Assembly: GCF_018101125.2 (NCBI RefSeq)
Contig: NZ_JAELVF020000001.1
Coordinates: 1,420,783-1,484,782 of the forward strand
Direction: 5' to 3'
From: Streptomyces tardus
Lineage (GTDB): Bacteria > Actinomycetota > Actinomycetes > Streptomycetales > Streptomycetaceae
Length of the DNA stretch: 64,000 nucleotides
A program made the position numbers and the translations under genes. Positions 44,197 through 54,054 of this stretch are shown in pieces. The notes under the pieces are model-generated. The model did not search any database. It worked only from the letters and a program-made list of their open reading frames with translations, and was not told where the DNA came from. Each line of letters begins with the position of its first letter. The first letter of the stretch is position 1.

Positions 44197-46829
44197 ATGT
44201 CCGCCTGCGCACGCGTTCCCACCCTCGGCGCCCTCCGGGCCGAGCGGGCCACGCGCACGTAGGCCAGGACGAGTTGGGCGAGCCCGGCGACGACGGTGAT
44301 CGCGCAGGTGGCGCGCCAGCCGTACTGCTGGATGAGTTCGGCGGTGACCACGGTGAGGCCGGCGGCGGGCCCGCTGACCTGGAGCGGCGCTCCGCCGAAC
44401 CGGCCCGCGACGATCCCGCCGACGGCGGCGGCCACCAGACCGGCCTGGAGCGGAGCTCCGGTCGCCAGGGCGATGCCCAGCGAGAGCGGGAGCGCGATCA
44501 GGAAGACGGAGACGGACGCGGAGAGATCGGCCGAGCCGCCTCCCGCGCCGCGTCCGTCTCCGTCTTCCTGATCGCGCTCCCGCTCTCGCTGGGCATCGCC
44601 CTGGCGACCGGAGCTCCGCTCCAGGCCGGTCTGGTGGCCGCCGCCGTCGGCGGGATCGTCGCGGGCCGGTTCGGCGGAGCGCCGCTCCAGGTCAGCGGGC
44701 CCGCCGCCGGCCTCACCGTGGTCACCGCCGAACTCATCCAGCAGTACGGCTGGCGCGCCACCTGCGCGATCACCGTCGTCGCCGGGCTCGCCCAACTCGT
44801 CCTGGCCTACGTGCGCGTGGCCCGCTCGGCCCTCGCGGTGAGCCCTGCCATCGTGCACGGGATGCTCGGGGGCATCGGCGTCTCCATCGCACTGGCCCAA
44901 CTGCACATCGTGCTCGGCGGCAACCCGGAGAGCTCCGCGGTCGCCAACGTGAAAGCACTGCCGGAGCAGTTGGCGAACCCCCACCCCGCGGCGCTCAGCG
45001 CCAGCGCGCTGACGATCGCCGTACTGCTGGCGTGGCCGCGGCTGCGCGGGCGCACCGGGCGGCTGGTGCGGACGGTCCCCGGCCCGCTCGCCGCGGTTCT
45101 CCTGGCCACCGGACTGGTCGTGGTGGCGGGGCTCAGCCTGCCGCGGGTCGACCTGCCGTCCTGGCGCAGCCATGCGCTGCCCGAGGTGCCGGAAGGGCCC
45201 GTACTCGGTCTGATCGCCGCGGTGCTGACGATCACGCTGGTGGCGAGCGTGGAGTCGCTGCTCTCCGCCGTGGCCGTGGACAAGCTGGCCGCCGGCCGCA
45301 CCAACGAGCGGGGAGGGCCCCGCATCCCGCGCGCCGACCTGGACCGGGAGCTGCGCGGACAGGGCGCGGCGAACGTCGTGTCCGGCGCGCTCGGCGGACT
45401 GCCCGTGACGGGCGTCGCGGTGCGCAGCGCGGCCAACGTGCAGGCGGGGGCGGTGAGTCGGCGCTCGACGATTCTCCACGGCTGCTGGGTGGTGCTCGCC
45501 GCTGCCCTGCTGGTGCCCGTCCTCCAGCTGATCCCGCTGGCGGCACTCGCCGCGCTGGTGATGGTGGTCGGTGTGCAGATGGTCAACCTGACGCACATCC
45601 GGACCGTCAACCGGCACCGCGAGGTGTGGGTCTACGTGGCGACCGCCGCGGGTGTCGTCCTCCTCGGTGTACTCGAAGGAGTGATCATCGGCATTCTGGT
45701 GGCCGTCGGCGTGAACCTGCACCGGCTGACGCACACCCGGATCATGCACGAGAACCCGCAGCCCGGGGGCGGCGAGCACCGGGTGCTGGTGCGCGGGCAG
45801 TTGACGTTCCTGGCGGTGCCCAGACTGAGCAGGGCGCTCGGCCGCCTTCCCGACGGCGGCCGGGTGGTGATCGAGCTGGACGGCTCCTTCATGGACCACG
45901 CGGCGTACGAGGCCCTCCAGGACTGGCGGACCGCGTACACCACCCACGGCGGCGAGGTCAGCCTCACCGGCAGGTCGGGTGCGCGGATCGCCGAGCCGAG
46001 CACGGTCCACCACTGCACACCCTGGACGCCCTGGCGCAACCACCACTGCACCCACCCACGGGAGAAGCAGGGCCCGCGCACCGAGCGGCGCGGTCAACTG
46101 CTCGGCGGCGTACGGAACTTCCAGCGCGCCACCGCGCCACTCGTACGGGCGGAACTCGCCCGGCTGGCGCGCGACGGCCAGCAACCCTCGCACCTCTTCC
46201 TGACCTGCGCCGACTCCAGGCTGGTGACCAGCATGATCACCTCCAGCGGCCCCGGCGACCTGTTCACGGTCCGCAACGTCGGCAATCTGGTGCCGCCGCC
46301 CGGCCGGGAGACCGGCGACGACTCGGTGGGCGCGGCGATCGAGTACGCCGTGGACGTGCTGAAAGTGGGTTCGATCACCGTGTGCGGGCACTCGGGCTGC
46401 GGCGCGATGTACGCGCTGCACGCGCTGCACGCCGAGGGAAGCAGCCTTGCGGACGGCGACGGCTCACTCTCCCGCTGGCTGCGCCACGGCAGGCCGAGCC
46501 TGCGGCGGGCCCGGGAGTCCGTCGCCGGCCCGCGACTGGCCGAACGGGAGCCCGCGGACGAGATCGAGGCGCTCTGTCTGGCCAACGTGGTGCAGCAGCT
46601 CGAGCACCTGCGGGCACACAGCTGCGTCGGCCGGCGCTTGGCCGAGGGCTCGCTGGAGCTGCACGGAATGTACTTCCACGTCGGCGAGGCGCAGGCGTAC
46701 GTGTTGGACCACCGGGAGCTGCCCGACGCCGGAGCCGAACTGAGCGGCGGCGCTCCGGTCTTCACGCCGGTCCAACCGGAATCCGACGCCGTCGCCACAT
46801 CCGCCGCCGGACACCGGACGGTCGACTGA
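44197..46829 (+). pseudogene. SulP anion transporter-carbonic anhydrase fusion, interrupted by an inverted duplication
   Basis: From 44548 the frame is a SulP transporter (ASVSVFLIALPLSLGIAL, SGPAAGLTVVTAELI, about 11 helices, STAS-like RALGRLPDGG...). A beta-carbonic anhydrase domain with zinc-binding CADSR and HSGCG motifs follows; such fusions take up bicarbonate. The expected N-terminus, ATG at 44197 to ~44241 (ending TLGALRA), is in another frame. The missing DLSA codons occur only on the minus strand at 44519-44530. A ~299-bp inverted insertion explains this: it would restore ...LRADLSASVSVFL. The gene is therefore disrupted as given. Confidence 0.78.
44237..44832. repeat. Perfect inverted repeat, 285-bp arms, 26-bp spacer
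   Basis: Positions 44237-44521 are the exact reverse complement of 44548-44832, checked block by block. The right arm is the coding SulP copy and the left arm is inverted. The outer junction shares GGGCC with the flanking gene sequence. Confidence 0.95.
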
Positions 46830-47292
46830 GGCGCCGGACGGCCGGCTGAAGAACCGGACCGGCCGAGGAGCCGACCGGACCGACCGAGGCACCGGACGGC
46901 CGACCGAAGCCCGAGCGGCGGGCCGCGAAAGTCGCGGTCCGCCGCTCCTCGGCGCCGCGGCCGATGTGCTTCCGCGGCGGTGAGGCGCGGGCGTACGTTC
47001 GCGGTACCGGGACCTCACCGAGAGCAGCGTCCACCTGAGCGGCGCCCCGGGCCGTACGAGCTGCACTCCGGATCGGACGCCGGTGGCGGCCCGTGCGGGC
47101 GGACCCGCCGACCGCGCGCCGAACGGTTCCACGACCGTCCGGCAACCGTCCGGCGCGGCAGCACGCCACTCACCGATAGAGGTCTACACCACTTGCCCGT
47201 GAACCCTTGTCAGGGCCCGGCGGGAGCTGGTCAGCTATGACCTGGGACACAGCGCACACCCCGGGCGAGAGCCATGGGACGAGGGAGATGTC
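46830..47292. other. Intergenic region upstream of acs
   Basis: About 460 bp. It begins with degenerate repeats of the CCGGACGGCCG type (46830-46905), then a terminator hairpin. The last ~110 bp are the likely acs promoter. No gene is seen. Confidence 0.5.
46913..46947. terminator. Terminator after the SulP-carbonic anhydrase gene
   Basis: A 16-bp stem with one G-T pair (46913-46928 with 46932-46947) and an AAG loop lies about 85 bp after the stop codon at 46829. Confidence 0.75.
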
Positions 47293-49263
47293 GTGAGCAA
47301 CGAAAGCCTGGCCAATCTGCTCCGCGAAGAGCGGAGGTTCGAGCCGCCGGCCGAGCTCGCCGCCAACGCCAACGTCACAGCCGAGGCGTACGAGCAGGCA
47401 CGCGCCGACCGGCTCGGCTTCTGGGCCGAGCAGGCACGCAGGCTCAGCTGGTCGACGGAGCCGACCGAGACCCTTGACTGGAGCAACCCGCCCTTCGCCA
47501 AGTGGTTCCAGGACGGCAGGCTCAACGTCGCCTACAACTGCGTCGACCGGCATGTCGAGGCGGGCAACGGCGACCGGGTGGCAATCCACTTCGAGGGCGA
47601 GCCCGGCGACAGCCGCACCCTGACCTACGCCGAGCTGCAGCGCGAGGTCTCCAAGGCGGCCAACGCGCTGCTGGAGCTCGGCGTCCGGACCGGCGACCGG
47701 GTCGCCGTCTACATGCCGATGATCCCGGAAACGGTCGTCGCGATGCTGGCCTGCGCCCGGATCGGCGCCCCGCACTCGGTGGTCTTCGGCGGGTTCTCGG
47801 CGGACGCGCTCGCCACCCGCATCAACGACGCCGACGCACGCGTCGTGATCACCGCCGACGGCGGCTACCGCAAGGGTTCGGCCAGCGCACTCAAGCCCGC
47901 CGTCGACGAGGCGCTGACGCGTCCCGGCACCGAGAACGTGCGCAACGTGCTGGTCGTCCGGCGCACCGGTCAGGACGTCGAGTGGACCGAGGGCCGCGAC
48001 GTGTGGTGGCACGACGTCGTCGAGCGCCAGTCCGACGAGCACACGCCGGAGGCGTTCGACGCCGAGCACCCGCTGTTCATCCTCTACACCTCGGGCACCA
48101 CGGGTAAGCCGAAGGGCATCCTGCACACCTCGGGCGGCTACCTCACCCAGGTCGCCTACACCCACCACGCCGTCTTCGACCTCAAGCCCGAGACGGACGT
48201 CTTCTGGTGCAGCGCCGACGTCGGGTGGGTGACCGGGCACTCGTACATCGTCTACGGGCCGCTCGCCAACGGCGCGACCGAGGTCCTCTACGAGGGCACA
48301 CCGGACTCCCCGCACAAGGGCCGCTGGTGGGAGATCATCCAGAAGTATGGCGTGACCATCTTCTACACCGCCCCCACCGCGATCCGTGCCTGCATGAAGT
48401 GGGGCGACGACATCCCGGCCGAGTTCGACCTCTCCTCCCTGCGGCTGCTGGGCTCGGTCGGCGAGCCGATCAACCCCGAGGCGTGGGTCTGGTACCGCGA
48501 GCACATCGGCGCCGGCAGCACCCCGGTGGTGGACACCTGGTGGCAGACCGAGACCGGCGGAATCATGATCAGCCCGCTGCCCGGCGTGACAGCCACCAAG
48601 CCGGGGTCCGCGCAGGTGGCTCTGCCGGGCATCGCCGCGACGGTGCTGGACGACGAGGCGCGGGAGGTGCCGGACGGGTCGGGCGGCTATCTGGTGCTGA
48701 CCGAGCCGTGGCCGTCGATGCTGCGCACCATCTGGGGCGACGATCAGCGGTTCCTGGACACCTACTGGTCCCGCTTCGAGGGGCGGTACTTCGCCGGCGA
48801 CGGCGCCAAGAAGGACGACGACGGCGACATCTGGCTGCTGGGTCGGGTCGACGACGTGATGCTGGTCTCCGGCCACAACATCTCCACCACCGAGGTGGAG
48901 TCGGCGCTGGTCTCCCACCCCTCGGTCGCCGAAGCGGCGGTGGTCGGCGCCACCGACCCGCAGACCACCCAGGCGATCTGCGCCTTCGTCATCCTGCGCG
49001 GCAGCGCGGCGGAGACGGAACAGGACGAACTGGTCACGGAGTTGCGCAACCACGTGGCCAAGCAGCTCGGACCGATCGCCAAGCCCTCGCGCATCCTGCC
49101 GGTCGCCGAGCTGCCGAAAACGCGCTCCGGGAAGATCATGCGACGGCTGCTGCGCGACATCGCGGAGAACCGCGAGCTGGGCGATGTCACCACCCTGACC
49201 GACTCGTCCGTGATGGAGCTGATCCAGAAGCAGCTGCCGGCATCCGGCGGCGGGGACGACTGA
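47293..49263 (+). CDS. acsA: Acetyl-CoA synthetase
   Basis: A 656-residue AMP-forming acetate-CoA ligase. It has the ACAS N-terminal segment, the P-loop-like YTSGTTGKPKG, WWQTETGG, the hinge and adenylation region GRVDDVMLVSGH(N/R)I, and the C-terminal PKTRSGKIMRR with the Lys known to be inactivated by acetylation in Acs enzymes. It makes acetyl-CoA from acetate in the cytoplasm. GTG at 47293 has GAGGGAGA upstream. It is transcribed alone and followed by a strong hairpin. Confidence 0.96.
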   Translation: MSNESLANLLREERRFEPPAELAANANVTAEAYEQARADRLGFWAEQARRLSWSTEPTETLDWSNPPFAKWFQDGRLNVAYNCVDRHVEAGNGDRVAIHFEGEPGDSRTLTYAELQREVSKAANALLELGVRTGDRVAVYMPMIPETVVAMLACARIGAPHSVVFGGFSADALATRINDADARVVITADGGYRKGSASALKPAVDEALTRPGTENVRNVLVVRRTGQDVEWTEGRDVWWHDVVERQSDEHTPEAFDAEHPLFILYTSGTTGKPKGILHTSGGYLTQVAYTHHAVFDLKPETDVFWCSADVGWVTGHSYIVYGPLANGATEVLYEGTPDSPHKGRWWEIIQKYGVTIFYTAPTAIRACMKWGDDIPAEFDLSSLRLLGSVGEPINPEAWVWYREHIGAGSTPVVDTWWQTETGGIMISPLPGVTATKPGSAQVALPGIAATVLDDEAREVPDGSGGYLVLTEPWPSMLRTIWGDDQRFLDTYWSRFEGRYFAGDGAKKDDDGDIWLLGRVDDVMLVSGHNISTTEVESALVSHPSVAEAAVVGATDPQTTQAICAFVILRGSAAETEQDELVTELRNHVAKQLGPIAKPSRILPVAELPKTRSGKIMRRLLRDIAENRELGDVTTLTDSSVMELIQKQLPASGGGDD

Positions 49264-49365
49264 CGGGTCGACAGCCGCACGCGACCTCCCGACGGGTGCG
49301 GAGGCGCGCAGCCGCGCGGGGCGGGCACCCGGAGGTGCTCGCCCGGGACGGTGCCGGTGGTGGAT

Positions 49366-49409
49366 GACGGGCGGGTGGGGCACGGATCGCCGTGTCCCAC
49401 CCGCCCGTC
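49366..49409. terminator. Terminator downstream of acs
   Basis: A 20-bp stem with one G-T pair (49366-49385 with 49390-49409) and an ATCG loop lies about 100 bp after the acs stop. Confidence 0.85.
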
Positions 49410-49648
49410 TCCGCGTCCTCGCTTCCGAGTGCTCGGCAGTCGGGCGCGGGCGGCAGCCGGCCGGCGCGCACAGCCGCGGGCGGCGCGCCACACAGGCGAC
49501 GCAGATGCATCGAGATCCCCCGAAAGCAGACGCCGCTGCCACCACGGCGTGCCGAACCACCCACCAGCGACGACGATACGAAGGGAGCTGCGGCATGATG
49601 TGACGCCGAAGTAAGTTCCACGGGCGCGCCTATGACAGGGAGTGAGTG

Positions 49649-50098
49649 ATGAGCACAGCCGCCAACGGCAAGCCGAGCCTGGGGGATCTCGTCTCCCGGG
49701 CGTCCGAGGAGATGTCGAACCTCTTCCGCGCCGAGGTCGCGCTGGCGAAGTCGGAGGTGAAGAGCTCGGCGATCCGCGGTGCGGTGAGCATCGCCTTCTT
49801 CGCGGTCGCGGGCGTACTGGCGCTCTTCTCGCTGCCGGTCTTCAGCTTCGCGCTCGCCTACTGGCTGTACGCGTGGTGGAGCATTCCGCTGGCCATCGCG
49901 TTCCTCATCACCGGTGGTCTGATGCTGCTGTTCGCCGTCGTCTGCGGTTGGCTCGCGGCCCGGCTGATGAAGAAGCTGGAGCCACCGAAGAAGGCCATCG
50001 CCTCGGCCAAGGACTCCGCCGCCGTTCTGGCGAACGCCAAGCCGCACCCGCGTCGCAGCACCGAGCCGGAGGCGGTCCGACTGGTGAAGAATCAGTGA
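49649..50098 (+). CDS. Actinobacterial holin-X-like membrane protein (phage holin 3_6 family)
   Basis: A 149-residue protein: an amphipathic N-terminal helix (LGDLVSRASEEMSNLFRAEVALAKSEV), then two long hydrophobic helices (SIAFFAVAGVLALFSLPVF and IPLAIAFLITGGLMLLFAVV) and a basic tail. This is the pattern of the Putative Actinobacterial Holin-X family, chromosomal proteins with no proven lytic function. AGGGAG precedes the ATG at 49649. The alpha/beta hydrolase gene starts 13 bp downstream, so the two form an operon. Confidence 0.82.
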   Translation: MSTAANGKPSLGDLVSRASEEMSNLFRAEVALAKSEVKSSAIRGAVSIAFFAVAGVLALFSLPVFSFALAYWLYAWWSIPLAIAFLITGGLMLLFAVVCGWLAARLMKKLEPPKKAIASAKDSAAVLANAKPHPRRSTEPEAVRLVKNQ

Positions 50099-50111
50099 CA
50101 GACTTTCCCGT

Positions 50112-51038
50112 ATGACCTCCGCCGTACCGCCTGCCGTTCAACTCGACGGCCCCTGGACCCATCGTGATGTCGCCGCCAACGGAGCGCGCTTCCACATCGC
50201 GGAAATGGGCGAGGGGCCGTTGGTGCTCCTGCTGCACGGCTTCCCGCAGTTCTGGTGGACCTGGCGGCACCAGCTGCCGGCGCTCGCGGAAGCGGGCTAC
50301 CGGGCGGTGGCGATGGACCTGCGCGGTGTGGGCGGCAGCGACCGCACCCCGCGGGGCTACGACCCGGCGAACCTGGCACTGGACGTCACCGGCGTGATCC
50401 GCTCGCTCGGCGAGCCGGACGCGGCGCTCGTCGGCCACGGTCTCGGCGGCTACCTGGCGTGGACGGCTGCAGTGATGCGGCCCAAGCTGATCCGGCGCCT
50501 GGCGGTGGAGTCCATGCCGCACCCCCGGCGGTGGCGCGCGGCGATGCTGCGCGATCCGCGCCAGACGGCAGCGAGCTCCCACATCTGGGGCTTCCAGCGC
50601 CCGTGGCTGCCCGAGCGGCAGCTGACCGCCGACGACGGTGCGCTGGTCGGACGACTCGTCAGCGACTGGACGGGCCCGAGCCCCGACACGTACACACCGG
50701 AGGACCTGGAGGTCTACCGGCGGGCGATGTGCATCCCGTCGGCGGCCCACTGCTCGGTGGAGCCCTACCGCTGGCTGATGCGCTCGCTCGCGAGGCCGGA
50801 CGGCGTGCAGTTCTACCGGCGGATGAAGCGACCGGTACGGGTGCCGACGCTTCATCTGCACGGTTCACTCGATCCGGTGCTTCGCACCCGCAGCTCCGCG
50901 GGCTCGGGCGCGTACGTCGAAGCGCCGTACCGCTGGCGGCTGTTCGACGGGCTGGGGCACTTCCCGCACGAGGAGGACCCGGCCGGCTTCACCACGGAGC
51001 TCGTCGACTGGTTCCGGGACCCCGAGCCGGACCGCTGA
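50112..51038 (+). CDS. Epoxide hydrolase-like alpha/beta hydrolase, nucleophile missing
   Basis: A 308-residue protein of the alpha/beta hydrolase fold. The HGFPQFWWTWRHQL oxyanion region, DLRGVGGSDRTP, cap-domain tyrosines and the catalytic His in LGHFPHEEDP match epoxide hydrolases. At the nucleophile elbow, where the family has GHDxGG, this sequence reads VGHGLGGYLAW, with GGT for Gly instead of Asp. As given it cannot form the ester intermediate, so it is either inactive, altered in function or contains a base error (GAT to GGT). It follows the holin-like gene by 13 bp. Confidence 0.8.
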   Translation: MTSAVPPAVQLDGPWTHRDVAANGARFHIAEMGEGPLVLLLHGFPQFWWTWRHQLPALAEAGYRAVAMDLRGVGGSDRTPRGYDPANLALDVTGVIRSLGEPDAALVGHGLGGYLAWTAAVMRPKLIRRLAVESMPHPRRWRAAMLRDPRQTAASSHIWGFQRPWLPERQLTADDGALVGRLVSDWTGPSPDTYTPEDLEVYRRAMCIPSAAHCSVEPYRWLMRSLARPDGVQFYRRMKRPVRVPTLHLHGSLDPVLRTRSSAGSGAYVEAPYRWRLFDGLGHFPHEEDPAGFTTELVDWFRDPEPDR

Positions 51039-51554
51039 CGCGTCCCGGCAGGGCTCGCTCGGACGTGCCCGGGGCCGTTCCGCGCACGTGCCGACAGCGG
51101 TTCCGCGTACGTGCCCACGGCGGGGGGGGCGGCGCTCGGCGGAGCCGTGCGAGGAGTGCCGGCGCAAGCCGTACGACCCTTGGGAGCGCAGGCCAGGAGC
51201 CCGGTTCGCACACGTGCCCGGAGCATAGGCCGATCGAGTTCGGGTCGGGCGGTTACCGATCGCCGAAGCGGGGCAGAGTCCCCGGTATGGGCTGGACTCA
51301 CGATCACCGTGACGTGTCTCGTAGCACCCGGGAGAAGAACCGGGAAACCAGCGTCAGAAAGCGTGGCGCAGGGCCAAGGGCCGTCTCACATTCTCCTCGC
51401 ACCGCACACGATGCCCGCATGGGTATCCCGCGGATTCTGCGGCGCCGTGCGCGCTGGGTGGGCGCAAGACTGCGCCATCCCCGCGGCTGAAGCGTCGCAG
51501 CACCTCAACCACCGGGCGCTGTCGTCCTGTTGATCGGCCATCAGACGTGTCCGA
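51039..51554. other. Gene-free stretch
   Basis: About 515 bp between the convergent hydrolase and marP genes. Frames on both strands are basic and low-complexity without ribosome sites. Nothing else is recognised. Confidence 0.5.
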
Positions 51555-52754
51555 TCACAGGGCGCAGCCCTGGCTTTCGACCCGGTCGTCCGCAGTACGC
51601 CCGCGGGCCGCGGTTTCCCGCACCTCGTCGTTGGTGAGCGCGTAGCCGGTGTGCGCGTCCTCCAGGGACTTGGCGAAGATGACCCCGTACACCCTTCCCT
51701 GCGGTGTGAGCAGCGGGCCGCCCGAATTGCCCTGCCGTACCGGGCCGCGCAGCGAGTAGACGTCCCGGCGCACGGTGCCGCGGTGGTAGATGTCCGGGCC
51801 CTTCGCCTGCACCCGGCCGCGGACGCGTGCCGAGCGGGCGTCGAAGCCGCCGTTCTCCGGGAAGCCTGCGATGATGGCGTCATCGGCGGTGGCCGCCGCA
51901 CCCTCGGTGAACTCCAGTGCGGGAGCACGGAGTTCGGGTACGTCGAGCACGGCGACATCTCGCTTCCAGTCGTAGAGCACGACCTTCGCCTCGTACTTGC
52001 GTCCCTCGCCGCCGACCTGGACCGTCGGCTCCGGCACACCGCCGACCACGTGCGCGTTGGTCATCACTCTCTGCCTGTCGAAGACGAATCCGGTGCCCTC
52101 CAGCGATTTGCTGCAACTGGGCGCCGTACCGGTCACCTTGACGATGGAACGCTTCGCCCGCTCCACGACCTCACTTCCCGCCAGAGCCGGGTCCGGCGCG
52201 GGCACCGCGGTGATCGGCTCGCTGGTGAAGGGCGAGAAGACCTGCGGGAAGCCGTTCTGCGCAAGCACGGTCGAAAAACCGGCGAACCAGGTGTCGGCGC
52301 GGGTCGGCATCACCCGCGACACTCCTTGCAACACCGAGGAGTTGCGCACTTCCTGACCGACCGTGGACAGCGAGGTGGTGGCCAGGGCGGAGCCGAGCAG
52401 CCAGGCGACGAGCAGCAGCGCCAGTACGTTGACGAGGGCGCCGCCCGTCGCGTCCACCGCCTTGGCCGGCCTCCAGGTCACCCGCCCCCGGAGCCTGTTG
52501 CCCATCTGCGTGGTGAGTGCCTGTCCGACGGAGGCGAAGACGACCACCACGACGACGGCCAGCACCGCGCCCAGCGTGCCCGGCGAGGCGTCACCGCCGA
52601 ACTCGCTCCACAGCGGCGGCAACAGCACGATCGCGAGCAGCCCGCCGGTGAGAAAACCCACGACCGAGAGGATGCCGACGATGAAGCCCTGGCGGTAGCC
52701 GACGACCGCGAACCACACGGCGGCGAGCAGCAGCAGAATGTCCAGCACGTTCAC
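51555..52754 (-). CDS. marP: MarP-like membrane serine protease (CvpA + trypsin-like domain)
   Basis: A 399-residue protein. Residues ~1-150 carry four membrane helices of the CvpA/colicin V type (NVLDILLLLAAVWF...). Residues ~195-390 form a periplasmic chymotrypsin-like protease with catalytic His in TNAHVVGG, Asp in KRDVAVLDV and Ser in QGNSGGPL, plus a Cys pair probably forming the regulating disulphide of MarP. In Mycobacterium this protease is needed for acid and oxidative resistance. GTG at 52754 has AAGG in front and begins the first helix. The nth-Nudix-marP order is typical of actinobacteria. Confidence 0.92.
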   Translation of the reverse strand: MNVLDILLLLAAVWFAVVGYRQGFIVGILSVVGFLTGGLLAIVLLPPLWSEFGGDASPGTLGAVLAVVVVVVFASVGQALTTQMGNRLRGRVTWRPAKAVDATGGALVNVLALLLVAWLLGSALATTSLSTVGQEVRNSSVLQGVSRVMPTRADTWFAGFSTVLAQNGFPQVFSPFTSEPITAVPAPDPALAGSEVVERAKRSIVKVTGTAPSCSKSLEGTGFVFDRQRVMTNAHVVGGVPEPTVQVGGEGRKYEAKVVLYDWKRDVAVLDVPELRAPALEFTEGAAATADDAIIAGFPENGGFDARSARVRGRVQAKGPDIYHRGTVRRDVYSLRGPVRQGNSGGPLLTPQGRVYGVIFAKSLEDAHTGYALTNDEVRETAARGRTADDRVESQGCAL

Positions 52755-52955
52755 CGCGCAAGCCTTGCCTATTCCTCGCTTCGGGGCCACCGGTCGGGAC
52801 TCCGGTGCTCCCTACGGGTCACCGCGTACGAAGGTCGCGCGTGTGACGCGCCGTCAACTCGCACACCGGGGCCACCACTCGTACGCGAGTGCCCATCGGG
52901 CGGCCCGGGGTGACGGTCCGAATCTGACGGCCCGAACCCGGCGGCCCGAACCGGC

Positions 52956-53957
52956 TCAGGAGTGCCAGTCCAGCGGGATGCTCCGCTCGCGGTCCCAGGG
53001 CCGCTCCCAGCCTCCGTGGTGGAGGATCCGGTCGATCACACCCGCGGTGAATCCCCACACCAGTGCGCCGTGCACCTGAAAGCAGGCGCCCCGGTAGCCG
53101 CTGGGGTGGACGGCGACGCCCCGGTTGGCCGGGTCGGTCAACTCCGCCAGCGGCACGGTGAACACGCGGGCCGTCTCACCCGCGTCGACGGCCGCCACCG
53201 GGCTCGGCTCCCGCCACCAGCCCAGCACCGGCGTCACCACGAAGTCGCTGACCGGGATGTAGAGCTTCGGCAGGACCGAGAAGATCTGCACTCCCGAGGG
53301 GTCGAGCCCGGTCTCCTCCTCCGCCTCGCGCAGTGCGGCGCGCAGCGGGCCCGCGCCCTGCGGGTCGCCGTCCTCCGGATCGAGGGCGCCACCGGGGAAA
53401 GAGGGCTGCCCGGCGTGCGCCCGCAGACTCGACGCGCGCTCCATCAGCAGCAGATACGGCTCCGGTTCGACGGGGGCGGGGCCGCCGGCAGAACCGGCGG
53501 CGGCGGACGACACGGCGGGCACGCCGGAAGCGGACGGGCCCGAAGGCTGTACGGCGGTCGCCGCGTCACCGAAGAGCACCAGCACGGCGGACTGCCGCCC
53601 GCCCCCGGGCGGCGGCAGGAACCGGCTCAACTGCTCGGGGCGCACTCCGGCGACGGCCTCCGCGAGAGTGCTCAGCCACTCGGGCAGGCCCTCGTCACCG
53701 ACCGGTGGCGCCTCGCCCGGCCCGACCGCCCCGGACCGGCCCTCCGGCGAACGGACTTCCGCAGACCGGCCCACCGCAGACCGGCCCTTCGACGACACCT
53801 CCGACGTTCCCTCCGCGTGCGCACGATTCAGGCGCGCCGGATCCGCGTGCTCCCGATATGCGGGCGGACGGTCCTCCGGCGAACGATTCGCGGGCGGCGG
53901 AACGGAATCGGTGGAACGCGGCCACGCCCCGCCGCCACGCGACCGCGGGGCGTTCAT
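52956..53957 (-). CDS. Nudix hydrolase, CoA pyrophosphatase-like
   Basis: A 333-residue protein. The first ~140 residues are charged, low-complexity repeats with SAEVRSPEGRSG-type units. The Nudix domain spans ~160-310, with the box GGALDPEDGDPQGAGPLRAA and LREAEEETGL supplying the metal-binding REAEEE, and a CoA-type upstream segment. It likely cleaves CoA or other nucleoside diphosphate compounds. ATG at 53957 has GGAG upstream. It lies between nth and marP on the same strand. The long unstructured N-terminus is unusual for the family. Confidence 0.85.
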   Translation of the reverse strand: MNAPRSRGGGAWPRSTDSVPPPANRSPEDRPPAYREHADPARLNRAHAEGTSEVSSKGRSAVGRSAEVRSPEGRSGAVGPGEAPPVGDEGLPEWLSTLAEAVAGVRPEQLSRFLPPPGGGRQSAVLVLFGDAATAVQPSGPSASGVPAVSSAAAGSAGGPAPVEPEPYLLLMERASSLRAHAGQPSFPGGALDPEDGDPQGAGPLRAALREAEEETGLDPSGVQIFSVLPKLYIPVSDFVVTPVLGWWREPSPVAAVDAGETARVFTVPLAELTDPANRGVAVHPSGYRGACFQVHGALVWGFTAGVIDRILHHGGWERPWDRERSIPLDWHS

Positions 53958-54054
53958 CGGCGGCTCCGCTCGACGGCGAAGGCACGACGCGGGGTGCGGC
54001 GGCGGGGCGAGGCGACCGGCTCCGACGGAACGGCCCACTGCTCCGCACAGGACC

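Noticed and set aside
44522..44547. AGAGATCGG in the palindrome spacer looks like a sequencing adapter start
   Set aside because: The following bases do not continue as the adapter; the motif is the complement of the native SulP codons GATCTCTCC.
44118..46430. A 770-codon minus-strand frame with SulP-like residues at its end
   Set aside because: It is mostly the antisense shadow of the SulP-carbonic anhydrase gene; the SulP-like part is the inverted copy.
44139..46829. An uninterrupted 896-codon frame starting at TTG 44139
   Set aside because: The first ~135 codons are the reverse complement of the SulP coding copy and have no protein character. The frame is open only because of the palindrome.
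46830..46910. Repeated CCGGACGGCCG-like units
   Set aside because: The units are degenerate and irregular in spacing, probably ordinary GC-rich intergenic drift, so I do not list them as a defined repeat.
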